DNA of 64,000 bases from Cladorhizidae sp. MBARI D1340-BT2 (taxonomy: Eukaryota; Porifera; Demospongiae; Poecilosclerida; Cladorhizidae): the NCBI GenBank assembly GCA_028752905.1, contig JAQNBH010000011.1, positions 18,135,909 to 18,199,908 on the forward strand, in the 5' to 3' direction. Below, piece after piece: positions 34,819-44,640 of this stretch. Numbering within the stretch: position 1 is the stretch's first letter; every line of letters starts with the position of its first letter. A program made the translations under genes and the position numbers. The notes below the pieces were generated by a model that ran no database searches, was not told where the DNA came from, and saw only the letters and a program-made list of their open reading frames with translations.

Positions 34819-35345
34819 TGCACATGTGGCATGTGCCTAGTATATATGCACAAGTGCAATTATTACAGCTAGGATAGCATATGAAGCATGTGCCCAGTAT
34901 ATATGCACACATGCAATTATTGCAACTAGACGGTTCATGAAGCAAGTGTCAAGAATATATGCACGCGTGCAACTAGGATGGTAAATGAAGCAAGTGCCCA
35001 GTATATATGTACACATGCAATTATTGCAACTAGGATGGTACATGAAGTAAGTGCCCAGTATATATACACATATATAATTATTGCAACTAGGATGGTACAT
35101 GAAGCAAATGCCCAATATATGCCCTCATGCAATTATTGCAACTAGGATGGTACATGAAGCATGTGCCCAGTATATATGCACAGGTGCAATTATTGCAACT
35201 AGGATGGTACATGAAGCAAGTGCCGGGTATATAAGCACGTGCAATTATTGCAACTAGGATGGTACCTAGCCCTAGCCCTAGCCCTAGCCCTAGCCCTAGC
35301 CCTAGCCCACATGAAGCAAGTGCCCAGTATATATGCACAGATCGT
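34816..35345. repeat. 57-bp minisatellite with embedded (CCCTAG)n
   Basis: About nine units of GTGCCCAGTATATATGCACA, then ATGCAATTATTGCAACTAGG, then ATGGTACATGAAGCA. The array begins immediately at the hAT terminus. The minus strand is open through much of it, giving repeats such as YILGTCFMYHPSCNN, which I regard as a by-product. Between the last two units seven CCCTAG hexamers are inserted (35265-35308). Confidence 0.95.
35265..35308 (+). repeat. (CCCTAG)7 array
   Basis: Seven perfect or near-perfect CCCTAG hexamers interrupt a minisatellite unit directly after GGTAC. This is one base off the CCCTAA animal telomere hexamer. A looser array of related type lies at 54450-54590. Confidence 0.95.
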
Positions 35346-36107
35346 AGTTGCAATAATTGCATGATTTGAAGCAGAATACTAGGATTAATTTCCCTCACCC
35401 AACGAATACCAAATAAACACATTAGGAGAGTTAGAGAGTCTCTATGTTTCAATAGTAACTATATATTTCTTGTACAGATATTTTATCTCTGAACAGTGAA
35501 CACCTAGACAAGTGCATGTGTATGCTGTATACAGCAATTGTGGCACCGACTACATCCAGTCCAGCATTGGCCAGGTCACTTCAGTACACATTATTAATTT
35601 TACATGTGTGGTTATCGAGGTCCATGCACATCTTTGTGCTATCTCGAAATAAACATCATGAACCATCATTTAGTGCAAAGTGTCCAATGAAATCATATCT
35701 GCATTCTATATGTTACATGAAAGACTGAATAACTTGATGATGTTACATCTTCACAAGAATCTGAGAGACAAACTTAGCCTACTTTCTCAATTAGAGCACG
35801 CCCTTGAATTGTAAGCATAGTTCAGGCATTTCATGAAACATGCATGCATTATAAAGGAAATATGGCTGATGTAGCTAATGACTTTGTGGGTAAAGATGGA
35901 CATCGACAAATATTTGTTTGATAACTTCTGCAATAATAAAATATTATGTCACTGTAATGCTACTGTGGCATATTGGATCCGGGCATGCACAAGAGAATGC
36001 CTTGTGACTAAAACTAATATGAGATTAGTTTTGGTGAACAATTATTATTGTTCGAGTTGTTGGAATGAATGCTCTTTTGAATATCTATCGACTTCAGTAA
36101 CGCTAAA
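35346..36107 (+). other. Probable 5' leader or LTR of the Gypsy element (unproven)
   Basis: This non-coding stretch precedes the probable primer-binding site at 36112. By position it should contain the 5' LTR, but no second LTR copy exists in the window for comparison, because the 3' end is lost. No LTR border can be set. Confidence 0.35.
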
Positions 36108-36111
36108 GTGG

Positions 36112-36125
36112 TGAGCCCGACGTTT
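36112..36125 (+). promoter_or_regulatory. Putative primer-binding site
   Basis: TGGTGAGCCCGACG begins with the TGG expected opposite a tRNA 3' CCA and lies just before gag. Similar TGGTGACCCCGACG sites occur in Gypsy-type elements. The tRNA was not identified. Confidence 0.5.
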
Positions 36126-36135
36126 GATTTCGAAT

Positions 36136-36666
36136 ATGTCTCTCACCGTCCAGGATGTTCAGGCCTTCGCCCTGACCCAGGGGCTAGACAGAAAACTTGC
36201 TGTCAACACTGTGGCCCTCAAACTGCCCACATTCTGGGTGGCTTGTCCAGCTGTGTGGTTTTCCCATCTGTTCGCCACTTGCCAGCCTCCTATCGTGACC
36301 GACCACACGAAGTATAACTACGTCATTGCAGCCCTCGACAATGCCACTGCAGGTGAGTTTGAGGCCCTCATTCTATCTCCCTCAACTGACGACCATTACT
36401 TTGCCCTCAAAATAGCACTCACCAAAGCCTTAGGCAAGATGCAAGACCAGAAGGACGAGTTCCTCTCCCTCTCCGGCCTTGGTGATAGGACACCAACTGG
36501 CCTCCTCCGATACATCTGCTCTCTCAATGCCAACTCGGAGACTCTGCTTCATGCTCTCTTCTTGGCCCAACTACACACTGAGGTCTGCCAGGTTCTTGCT
36601 GGTTCCGCCAAAACTGACCTCAATGAGATGGCCACTGACGCTGACCGAATCATGGAGGCTTCCTGA
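36136..36666 (+). pseudogene. Gypsy gag
   Basis: An open frame of about 176 codons from ATG 36136: MSLTVQDVQAFALTQG, KLPTFWVACPAVWFSHLFA, then KYNYVIAALDNATAGEFEAL and LTKALGKMQDQKD. The pattern (P-x-FW, then W-F near 20 residues later, then Y-V-I-A-A-L) is the capsid-like retrotransposon gag. It ends in a premature stop. The continuing frame has PCFYYAKFGEVARKC at about 36750-36795, a degenerate zinc knuckle with Tyr in the place usually held by His. The gag role would be particle assembly around element RNA; this copy is inactive. Confidence 0.85.
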
Positions 36667-36899
36667 ACCGTCTCAGGCCTCTCTGGAATCACTGGTGTCA
36701 AAAAAGCCAAATCTCCTACCTCTGGACCATCCTCTGCTGCTGCACCGTGCTTCTACTATGCCAAGTTTGGCGAAGTAGCTCGAAAGTGCAATCAAAAGGA
36801 TTCTCCGCTCAGCCATCGAATCCTCATCAATACGGCCTTGAGAAACTACAACGCCGGCCGCTAAAAATCTCTGCAGTCGGCCACAGGTAGACAAATACC

Positions 36900-37240
36900 A
36901 TGACAGTTAGGGACCGCCTCTCAGGTCATACCTACCTCGTCGAATCTGGTGCCGATTTCTCAGTTTTTCCAGCCTCACCTGCTGACAAGAAGTCCCTCCC
37001 TCTTGGTGATCGCCTTGTGGGTGCCAATGGCTCCCTCATCAAGACATGGGGGAAAAGGAATATTTTTCTCCTCTTGGGGAGGTTGCGCCTTCATCCAGGA
37101 GTTCCACATTGCAGACATCGCATAGCCCATTCTCAGAGCAGACTTCTTCATCGCCAATGACCTCATCATCGACATGTCACAGTAATCCCGACTAAGACCG
37201 CCTGCCAGCAACCATCTGTCTCAGAAATCCGCACCCTCGG
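36900..37240 (+). pseudogene. Gypsy aspartic protease remnant
   Basis: The frame TYLVESGADFSVFPAS matches the retropepsin active-site loop, normally D-S/T-G-A. Here the catalytic aspartate is glutamate. LPLGDRLVGANGSLIKTWG follows as in related proteases. The frame then shifts within the flap and C-terminal region. Confidence 0.75.
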
Positions 37241-37254
37241 TTCGACCGCATCAT

Positions 37255-38054
37255 TGATGGTTACCCAGAACTACTTATCCCCCGCTTCAAACCGATGGAC
37301 ATGAACAAGCACAGGGTGGAGCACCACATCATTACCAAAGGCCTCCCACTCCATGCACATGCCCGACTCCTCGATGTGGAAAAGCTGAAAGTGGCAAAAT
37401 CCGAGTTCTCCAAGATGGAGCAGCTTGGCATCATTTGCCACTCAAACTCTCCTTGGGCTTCTCCATTACACATCGTTTCCAAGCCTGGGGAAGATTGGTG
37501 CCCGTGTGGTGATTTCTGTCGCCTCAACGATGCTACAGTAGATGACCGCTATCCACTCCCTCACATCAGGATTTCAATGCCAACCTGGCTGGCATGATGG
37601 TATTTTCAAAAGTCGACCTTGTCCGAGGATACCACTAGATCCCAATGGCACCCAGTGATGTCCCCAAGATGGCAATCATCACATTCTCATGCCTATCGGA
37701 GTTTCTGTGAATGCCATTCGGCCTCAAGAATGCTGCCCAAGCCTTTGCAAAGGTTGATGGCATCCTTCGTGGTATCTCCTCCATTTTCATCACCCTCGAT
37801 GACATCCTAGTGGCTAGCATCAACTTCACAGATCATGCCAACCCCAACCACTTGTACCAACTCGTCTCCTCTAATGGCTTGGTGGTCAACCAAGCTAAAA
37901 GTGTGTTTGGAGTGTTGGAGTGTCAGAGTTTACCTACCTAGGCCATTGTGTCAATGCCACTGGAATCTCGCCGCTGCCTTCGAGGATTGACGCTATACGT
38001 GAGTTTCCTACCAGACTCCAAGCCAGCCTCCAGCAATTTCTAGTCTTGATTAAC
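37255..38054 (+). pseudogene. Gypsy reverse transcriptase (5' part)
   Basis: Blocks HRVEHHIITKGLPLHAHARL, GIICHSNSPWASPLHIVSK, CGDFCRLNDATVDDRYPLP, MVFSKVDLVRGYH (the first catalytic aspartate motif) and MPFGLKNAAQAF are RT motifs in order. The catalytic box reads ITLDDILVAS: both aspartates are present but the tyrosine of the usual YxDD is threonine. Then LVVNQAKSVFGV and FTYLGHCVNATGI lead to the connection region. It is broken by several frameshifts and stops, and interrupted at 38056 by Tigger. Confidence 0.85.
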
Positions 38055-38193
38055 TACAGTAGACCCTTGCTAATCTGGACCCCGTTAATCCGAAACCATG
38101 CTAATCCGAACTGCATTAGGTAGCAGGGGACAAAATTAAATTAAAAATTTAAATTTAACTATTGAACTTTGAACCTACCACGAGTGATGCAAT

Positions 38194-38480
38194 ATGGAGA
38201 AGAAAAGAGCACACAAGAGCCTTACCATTGAGGAGAAGGTCGAGATCCTGGACCAGCTCGGTAAGAAAAGCTACAAGTTACTATCTGAACAGTATGGAGT
38301 TGGGGTCTCCACTATCTCAGACATAAAGAAGAAGGGCAGCGAGTTACGAGGATGCAAAAGGAAGATGACTGAGAGGAGATCTGCTAAAAGAATGAGGATG
38401 GGAAGGTATCAGGAATGGAGGAGGCGGTTTTTGTCTGGTTTAGGCAGAAAAGAGAAGAAGGAATTTCCATATCAGGATCG
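38194..38480 (+). pseudogene. Tigger transposase, N-terminal part
   Basis: Starts MEKKRAHKSLTIEEKVEILDQ, then LLSEQYGVGVSTISDIKKKG: the CENP-B N-terminal helix-turn-helix that binds the element's ends. A frameshift at about 38400 moves the continuing frame (EEAVFVWFRQKREEG) out of register. Coding homology breaks at about 38480 and resumes at 42722 with the second DNA-binding helix domain. Confidence 0.85.
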
Positions 38481-38499
38481 CACACTGAGTCGCTCTGAA

Positions 38500-38815
38500 A
38501 ACCGCACTCCAAATGTTGCACACCTAGTTAATTACAGCACCGCTCTTGCACATGCGCAGTCGTTTATCATTAGCTTGTCTGCCGTGATCAAGAAAGCATT
38601 CCGTGATTGTGGCATTACTGTGGAGGTGGACGGGTCTGTAGATGGAGAAATTCACTGCCTCAAATCGATAAAGTAGCAGTTTTAGCTATCCCAACCATTA
38701 CTCAAGCTACTCGCCAGCTGAAGGAAGTGACAGCGGTGGAGAAGATCCATTTGCTTCCTTGGACGAAGAACAGATCGAACATAACAAACTCATTGTAGAT
38801 AACGATAGCGATTAG
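38500..38815 (+). pseudogene. C-terminal fragment of a different pogo/jerky-like transposase
   Basis: The frame AVIKKAFRDCGITVEVDGSV followed by DGEIHCLK, and after a shift DSGGEDPFASLDEEQ, resembles the tail of jerky/POGK-like transposases, where a KSFK-CGI motif is followed by an acidic DPFA-type end. It differs from the Tigger's own C-terminus at 43330-43899. It sits inside the Tigger coding interruption, between 38480 and the long-TIR element. Origin by capture or nested insertion is unclear. Confidence 0.45.
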
Positions 38816-38934
38816 GAACACTTGCCAGCCAACTACTACCTAGCTCAAATGTTTGAAATGAAACGATCGCAACCAAAAAAAAATGCATCATGGCTTGGCA
38901 CTGCGCAAGCGCACTAGTCCAAGGGCTGCCGAAA

Positions 38935-39195
38935 CCCCCCCAGTCTATATAACTGCCACTGTGATTTTATGTTAGTTTAATTTAAACCCAGTTGTTTTAC
39001 AAAAATGCTTGATATACATGCAATTTTTGGTTGCAAGTATGGTAAATGAGCAATCCAAGATGGCCGCTGTGCACTGCTGGCTACACTGCTGGCTAAATTT
39101 GATACAAATACTATTTTTTTAATCCAATTGATGTAAAATATGTGTAATATAATTTGGGATTGGAGAAATTCATTGGAAACACAATTTGTCCATTT
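38935..39195 (+). repeat. Left terminal inverted repeat of the 3.5-kb element
   Basis: Inverted relative to 42170-42430. Both arms even encode the same accidental peptide pattern (WxNCVSNEFL) outward, showing alignment to their inner ends. Identity is roughly three quarters by eye, with small gaps. Confidence 0.8.
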
Positions 39196-39675
39196 TGAGG
39201 TTTTTGAGGTCTTCATTGTAAAAAAATATGGCCACTGGTGAGGTAGTTGATTAAGTTTGCATAGATTCGTAATTAATTAGGCAGTGTCAATTGGATAGTA
39301 TCAATTTGCATCTTCTGATTTATGTTTTTTTCGTGTACTTTTCTTTTTTTATTAGTAGTAACTTATGAATAGACTTGGTTTTGTTTTAGTGTAATACTAA
39401 TTAATTAACTGCATCCTGTATTTAATCGTGCATGCCCAGTAGTCTTTTGTCTGTTAGCTACCTTTGTTTGGCTAGTATATAGCCTGTTCATTGTTAGCCA
39501 GCTTATCGTGTTACCAGGGCCCTTCTCTGTGGACTAGTTGTTCAAATATATAGATAATTTGTATAAAGCAAGGTGAGGCAGCCATTAGTTAGCTAGCCAT
39601 TAGTTAGCCGTTGTAGACTAGCTACTAGAGTTTGTGTAATTTTTAATTGCTCTTATTTGTTCCAGGTGGGTAATA

Positions 39676-41963
39676 ATGGCTGATGAAAAACCACTGCAAT
39701 TCAAGAAGGATGTCAAGAAAAGGGGAACACTTGATTGTTATTGTCTGTTATACACCAGGATGCAAGGATAAAATATATTCAGTTAGCAAAGCAATCTTTG
39801 AATCAATACAAAAAGCTGCAAGGACCTGTCAGTTAATTGGCAAAACAGACTCTGAGCAGTGTGGCAGTATATATGAAGGTATCCCTGATAGCATTGTAAA
39901 TCATAGGCATGGCTACCTTCATAAGTGTTATCAGCGTTTCATATCAACTTCAAGAATTACTAAACGAAATCATAGTGAGATTGAAGATTGAATGTGATGA
40001 GGTTAAAAATCCTCGCAAAAAAAGCAAATCCAACAGATCAACTCTACTTCCTCAGGATCATTGCTTCTTGTGTTGTAAGATGGTGAAAAAGCGTAACCAA
40101 AAGTTTGATAAACTGATCAAGTTAGCTTCTAAGTCACGTGAGTCTGAAATTAAAGAGAAAATTATCTTAAATCAAGACCCTAAACTGATGTCTTTACTTC
40201 ATTTGGATCTGATTGCCAAGGAAGCAAAATATCACAAATCATGCTTTGAGTCGTATATCCCACCCGAAAAAGGATTATCTGCCACAACCAGTGAATCAGT
40301 CGATTCCAAATAATCATTGGCTGCACATGAAGCTGCATTTCACCATGTATGTGAACATGTGGATAATCAAATCATCAAGGGAGCACACGTAGAATGTATC
40401 ACAATGTTGAGGGAGAGATACCTTGAATCATCCCCTAGATTAATAGTCAGGACTACAAAACATACAAACTCAAGGCTAAACTAATGAAACATTTCGGCCA
40501 TACCATCAAATTCAGGCAACCAAACTACCGCAGTGAACTAGTATATATATTCCAGTCATGTTCCACAAGGTGCTGCAATTGAAGTTGCATTTGAAGCTGC
40601 TGCTTTCGATTCAAGGATTCTTGACATTGTTGGAGATTGCTGGAATGCGTGGAAAAGAAGAGTCTAAGCATCTCCACAAAGATGTTAGGGCAGCACAAAT
40701 TAGGAAGTCTGAAGAGGCAGTGATAATGACCATATATGAACACGATCAAAAGCTATATCAATCCATTTGACACTGAGAGACAAAACATTATTGTATTGGA
40801 ATTCCTGCATCTCAAGAACTAGTTGTCGACCTCCTTGATGATACACCTGGAGAAAGAGCATTGAAAGACTTCCTACTGCGAATATCTGGAGGCTCTGTAA
40901 AATTTCATGAGCCAATCAAGAAGAGGAACCGTCTGACATTCCAAAAGCAAGCAGAGAGAAAGACTATCAAGGCCAGGAACAAATGTATTTCTATACAAGC
41001 TCAGCGCAATTTGTTTGGGCAGGTCGTCCTTTTATCTGCTCAACAGTTTGGAGAAAGCATTGTCAATTGAACTTGGAGTGATTCCTTGGAGTATGGCAAC
41101 TGCAGGTGGATGCCCACTGAAAACACACTCCTGCATCATCTTGAAGGGGACTTCCAGATAAGTGAGAGACCACATAATGCTGCTACCATCATTGATGCTG
41201 CAGCACACATCCAGGCTCAATCAATCATTCCAAGAACCTTTGGGAAACTAGCAGAGCAATTGTTGAATACCTTGCCTAAAACCACCATGTCGATTTTGTA
41301 AATGACACCTACATTCAGGCATCAATTAAGTCCGTTGAGATTTCAAAAGCTTCTTGTCGAACAATCAGAACAAGAGCCAGCTCTCAAAGTTGAATGGCAG
41401 TCTCCAAAATATGCCTCTAGGCTAGAGGGTCGCCAGATCATGTTCACTCTAGGTAAAGAGTGCTGGGAATTGACGAGTGATGGTGTTGAGTTGTACTCAC
41501 TGACCTACGATGATCTTATCAGCAATCAGGTTAAAAAAAGGAGGAGGATCGATATCAATGCAGTACGACATCGCATTGGTGCCAGTGTTAGTGAAGCAGT
41601 CCTAGGCTTTCATGCGTTCACCGCACTACCAGTGCATTTATGAGAAAGGGGAAGGTCAAGCCTTACAAGATAATGCTGAGTGATCTGCATTCATTAGTAC
41701 TTTGGGCCAGCTGGACATGCATGAAATTGTCACTGAAGAGGATCATAAGGTGTTGGAAAAATTTACACGAATGTGGTATATATGGCTCGAAGACCATATC
41801 TTGTATCAATAGCTGCGGGTTTGATCTTTTCTTCCAACGTTTTTCAACAAGGAAATCTAAAGGACTACTGAGCACTGACATTGGCATAGATACAGCCTAC
41901 TCCCACCTCGCCAATCTAGTCTCAAAATACACATTCAAACATACATTTGGTGGAGAGCACTGA
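39676..41963 (+). pseudogene. Zinc-motif protein of the long-TIR element (PIN/FEN-like family suspected)
   Basis: Pieces in order: start near 39676 (MADEKPLQFKKDVKKRG); YLHKCYQRF (about 39920); HCFLCCKMVKKRNQKFDKLI (about 40060); DLIAKEAKYHKSCFESY (about 40210), giving C/H pairs typical of zinc binding; YKLKAKLMKHFG and FRQPNYRSELVY (about 40460-40540); CPLKT and LLHHLEG (about 41110); RTFGKLAEQLLNTLP (about 41240); EWQSPKYASRLEGRQIMFTL and CWELTSDGVELYSLTYDDL (about 41390-41520); RRRIDINAVRHRIGASVSEAVLG and FHAFT (about 41540-41630); KGKVKPYKIML; CKxxF/L-type tail (to 41963). At least five frameshifts. In relatives I recall, an EADTR-type acidic motif lies between the YDDL and RRRID blocks; here that segment appears deleted. 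Function unproven. Confidence 0.6.
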
Positions 41964-42169
41964 TCAAATCTGCACAAATTCCATCTCCATTGAAACATGG
42001 TTGGGTCTTAGAGCAAGGCTCACAGTGAACTCACAATGAGATGATGCCAACTGACCTAGGTTAGCTGCCAGCAGTCAAACCAAATGAAGATGAAGAGTCA
42101 CCAATATGTAGCTATGAGGATACTTACTACGAATCAGACCAAGTTTGAATGCATCCATGACCACATCAT

Positions 42170-42430
42170 AATTCATATATGGATAAATTGTGTTTCTAAT
42201 GAATTCCTTGACCCAAAATTAGTTAAAATTGATATTGCACATGGTTTTTTAATCAATTTGATCCAAAGAAAACATTTTGCCCAAATTTAGCCAATGGCGT
42301 ACATCAGCCATATTGAATTGCTGATATACCATACATGCAACCGGATAATGCATGTATATCAAGTCATTTTGTAAATAACTATGTTTGAACCAACAGAAAA
42401 TCAGAGTGCAGGTTATATAGACTGGGGGGG
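42170..42430 (-). repeat. Right terminal inverted repeat of the 3.5-kb element
   Basis: Inverted partner of 38935-39195, ending in seven G residues at 42424-42430. Confidence 0.8.
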
Positions 42431-42721
42431 ACCTTTTCAGTATCTAGCCACTGGTCTACACTGCTTGAAGATCGCAACTTGATTTGGCTGAAATAAATAC
42501 AAGTCGCAACTTATAATCAAGTGAATAGGGTAGATGGTAGCTACACTATACTATGCTGATTACAATGGCTAGCTAAAAAATCAGAGTGAAGGCTTGCTTA
42601 CTTACTTCTTTATGCTGAAAATGCCTACAGTAGCTTGTGTATGCGGATAGCTTTGGGACCATCCAAAACTATCCTGCGTATTTAGTTAGTCACATTCTTG
42701 CATTGTTTGTTTCTATTGTAC
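42431..42721 (+). other. Intron-like tract inside the Tigger
   Basis: Non-coding, ending in a pyrimidine-rich stretch and TTGTACAG immediately before transposase coding resumes at 42722. This is a good splice-acceptor shape. A matching GT donor at the end of the upstream block (about 38480) was not found. Confidence 0.4.
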
Positions 42722-43899
42722 AGGTCCGATAGTCCAAGCAAAAGCCTTAGAGCTGCACAAGAAGCTCTGTGAATCAAGAGGTGAACACATAAAAGAGTTT
42801 GCAGCTTCAGAAGGTTGGTTGTGGAGGTTCTCTCGTCGACATGGCATTCGTGAGCTAGGCTAGCAAGGGGAGAAGTTATCAGCTGACATACCCGCTGCTG
42901 AAGAGTTTATTCATAAGTTTCAAGAGTTTATAGAGGATTACCACTATACACTTAACCAAATCTTTAACTGTGATGAAACAGGATTATATTATAAATTCAT
43001 GCCACATAAGACTTCAGCATCTAGTTTTGAGAAATCTGTTGATGGTAGAAAAACTCAAAAAGACAGGGTGCATGTGCCAATGCTTCTGGCACAATTAAAC
43101 TACCTCTACTTTTGATAGGAAAGTCTAAAAATCGTATGTGTTTCAAAGATTCCCAGGGATCGCTTACCCTTGCATTACACCAACCAAACAAATGCTTGGG
43201 TCAATGCTTCTATTTGTACAGATTGGTTTAACACAAAGTTTGTTCCTATTGTACAAAAGAAGTTAAGGGAGATGGATGTGGAGCCAAGAGCTATTTTGTT
43301 GATGGATAACTGTTCAGCTAATCCTAATGTGGAGATTTTAGTTAAATAATAGCGAAAAATTTACCTCCAAATGTAACATCCTTGATTCAGCCGATGATCA
43401 AGGTGTTCTTATTGCCATCAAACGACGATACAAACAAAAGATCCCCGATGAACTTCTAGCACAGGGACACCTATCATCAGGGTTTCTTAAATCAATAAAC
43501 CTGCAGAAAGTCTCTACTCTCATTGCAGCATGCTGGGATGAGATCGGTCCTAGAACACTGAGATTGTCATGGAGGAAGATCCTACCAGAAGGGCCAAATG
43601 TAGAAGGTGTTGCTGAAGAACCTACAGGTGACTGTTCTGCAGAAGACTATAGTTCACTATTTCAAATGGTGGGGGAAGACTTGAGAGAGAATGAAACCAC
43701 AGAGTGGCTAGAAACTGATGAGAATGATATGGGATATGCTCACCTCACTGATGACAAAATTGTCTCAAGAATTCAGGAGGAGTCGACTCAGCTGGAATCA
43801 GATGAAAAGGAGCCCGAGCAAACAATTTCTACTAGTGGAAAGGTTCGATGGGTGCATGCACTGGCTACAAGAGCAAGAAGAGTCAAGCTTATATTATAG
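42722..43899 (+). pseudogene. Tigger transposase, DNA-binding and DDE part
   Basis: IVQAKALELHKKLCESRG and GWLWRFSRRHGIRELG form the second CENP-B-type DNA-binding domain. LNQIFNCDETGLYYKFMPHK holds the first catalytic aspartate (about 42960). DRVHVPMLLAQLN and LLMDNCSANP-type sequence near 43300 hold the second aspartate. A stop-broken stretch follows, then IQPMDQGVLIAIKRRYKQKI in a shifted frame (about 43390), and an acidic C-terminus to the stop at 43897 (DCSAEDYSSLFQMVGEDL, SGKVRWVHALATRARRVKL). The order is normal for a roughly 550-residue Tigger protein, but there are many stops. It supplies DNA cleavage and joining in active relatives; this copy cannot. Confidence 0.85.
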
Positions 43900-44228
43900 C
43901 CTCTCTGTACTGCCAGAATTACGCATTAATGACCTCAAGCAGAATAAAATAACACAGTGTACTTTACCAATACCAAACAATTAGCATGCTGTAATCACCA
44001 TACTTTTCATTCTTTAACAAACACATTAATGCATAATGATTAAAAATTACTTGTACTCCCAGTATTCAACACACACTTGCAAAAAATAAACAAATTCAAA
44101 CCCACACTTGCAAAAAATAAACAAATTCAGAGTTCAATATAATTTATTGATATTCACTAATCCGAAAATTTCACTAATCCGAACTACACAGATCCCCAGG
44201 CTATTCGGATTGGTGAGAGTCTACTGTA

Positions 44229-44640
44229 CTATTATCACTTCATGCCACAACTGGCTGAGAAACTCTACCCTCTGCATGGGGCTACGAAGGTCAAGAGACA
44301 AACCATCACTTGGGTGCCTGAATGCCAGCTCGCATTTGAGTCTGCCAAGTCCGCCCTTGCTTCTGCCATGCTTCTACATCATCCCCACCCAACGGCTAAC
44401 AGCATTACTGCCGATACCTCCAACAGGGCAGTCAGTTGCCAGCTAGAGCAACTTCTGACCGGATATGGCGCCCAATCACTTTTTTCTCTAGCAAGCTCTT
44501 CAACGCAGAAAAAAATACAGTGCCATCGACTAGCCATCTACCTTGCCATCAAGCACTTCCACCACCTCATAGAAGGGTGGGCCTTCATGATCTAAACAGA
44601 TCATAAGCCATTGATATTCACCTTCGCTAGTGCTGCTGAG
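44229..44640 (+). pseudogene. Gypsy pol continuation: connection and RNase H
   Basis: HFMPQLAEKLYPLHGATK continues the RT thumb region exactly after the Tigger. QTITWVPECQLAFESAKSAL follows. RNase H begins ITADTSNRAVSCQLEQL (catalytic aspartate present), then RLAIYLAIKHFHHLIEGWAF and, after a stop, TDHKPLIFTFASA. These are canonical Gypsy blocks. One stop falls just before the TDHKPL aspartate motif. Confidence 0.85.

Larger units (their letters stand above)
38935..42430 (+). mobile_element. DNA transposon with about 260-bp terminal inverted repeats, nested in Tigger
   Basis: The left end CCCCCCCAGTCTATATAAC (38935) and the minus-strand right end CCCCCCCAGTCTATATAAC (42430) begin long imperfect inverted repeats of about 260 bp. 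They remain alignable to about 39195 and 42170. Shared blocks include TTGATATACATGCA, TGGCTAAATTTG and GAAACACAATTT. The element encloses a degenerate multi-part coding region (39676-41963) and is about 3.5 kb long. No clear target duplication was seen at the poly-C/poly-G borders, so the exact ends and superfamily are unresolved. Confidence 0.8.
38057..44226 (+). mobile_element. Tigger (pogo-type) DNA transposon nested in Gypsy pol
   Basis: The left terminus CAGTAGACCCTTGCTAATC starts at 38057. On the minus strand the right terminus CAGTAGACTCTCACCAATCC starts at 44226. Both are followed by AATCCGAA-type subterminal repeats. TA dinucleotides flank both ends (38055-38056 and 44227-44228), the target duplication of Tc1/mariner/pogo elements. 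Dropping the element and one TA restores continuity of the surrounding RT frame, which fixes the insertion order. It encodes a broken transposase (38194-38480 and 42722-43899), and is itself invaded at 38481-42721. Confidence 0.92.

Noticed and set aside
34837..35452. Tandem-repeat protein family on the minus strand
   Set aside because: Frames are by-products of a 57-bp (3 x 19) minisatellite and the CCCTAG array; no start context, splice sites or domain.
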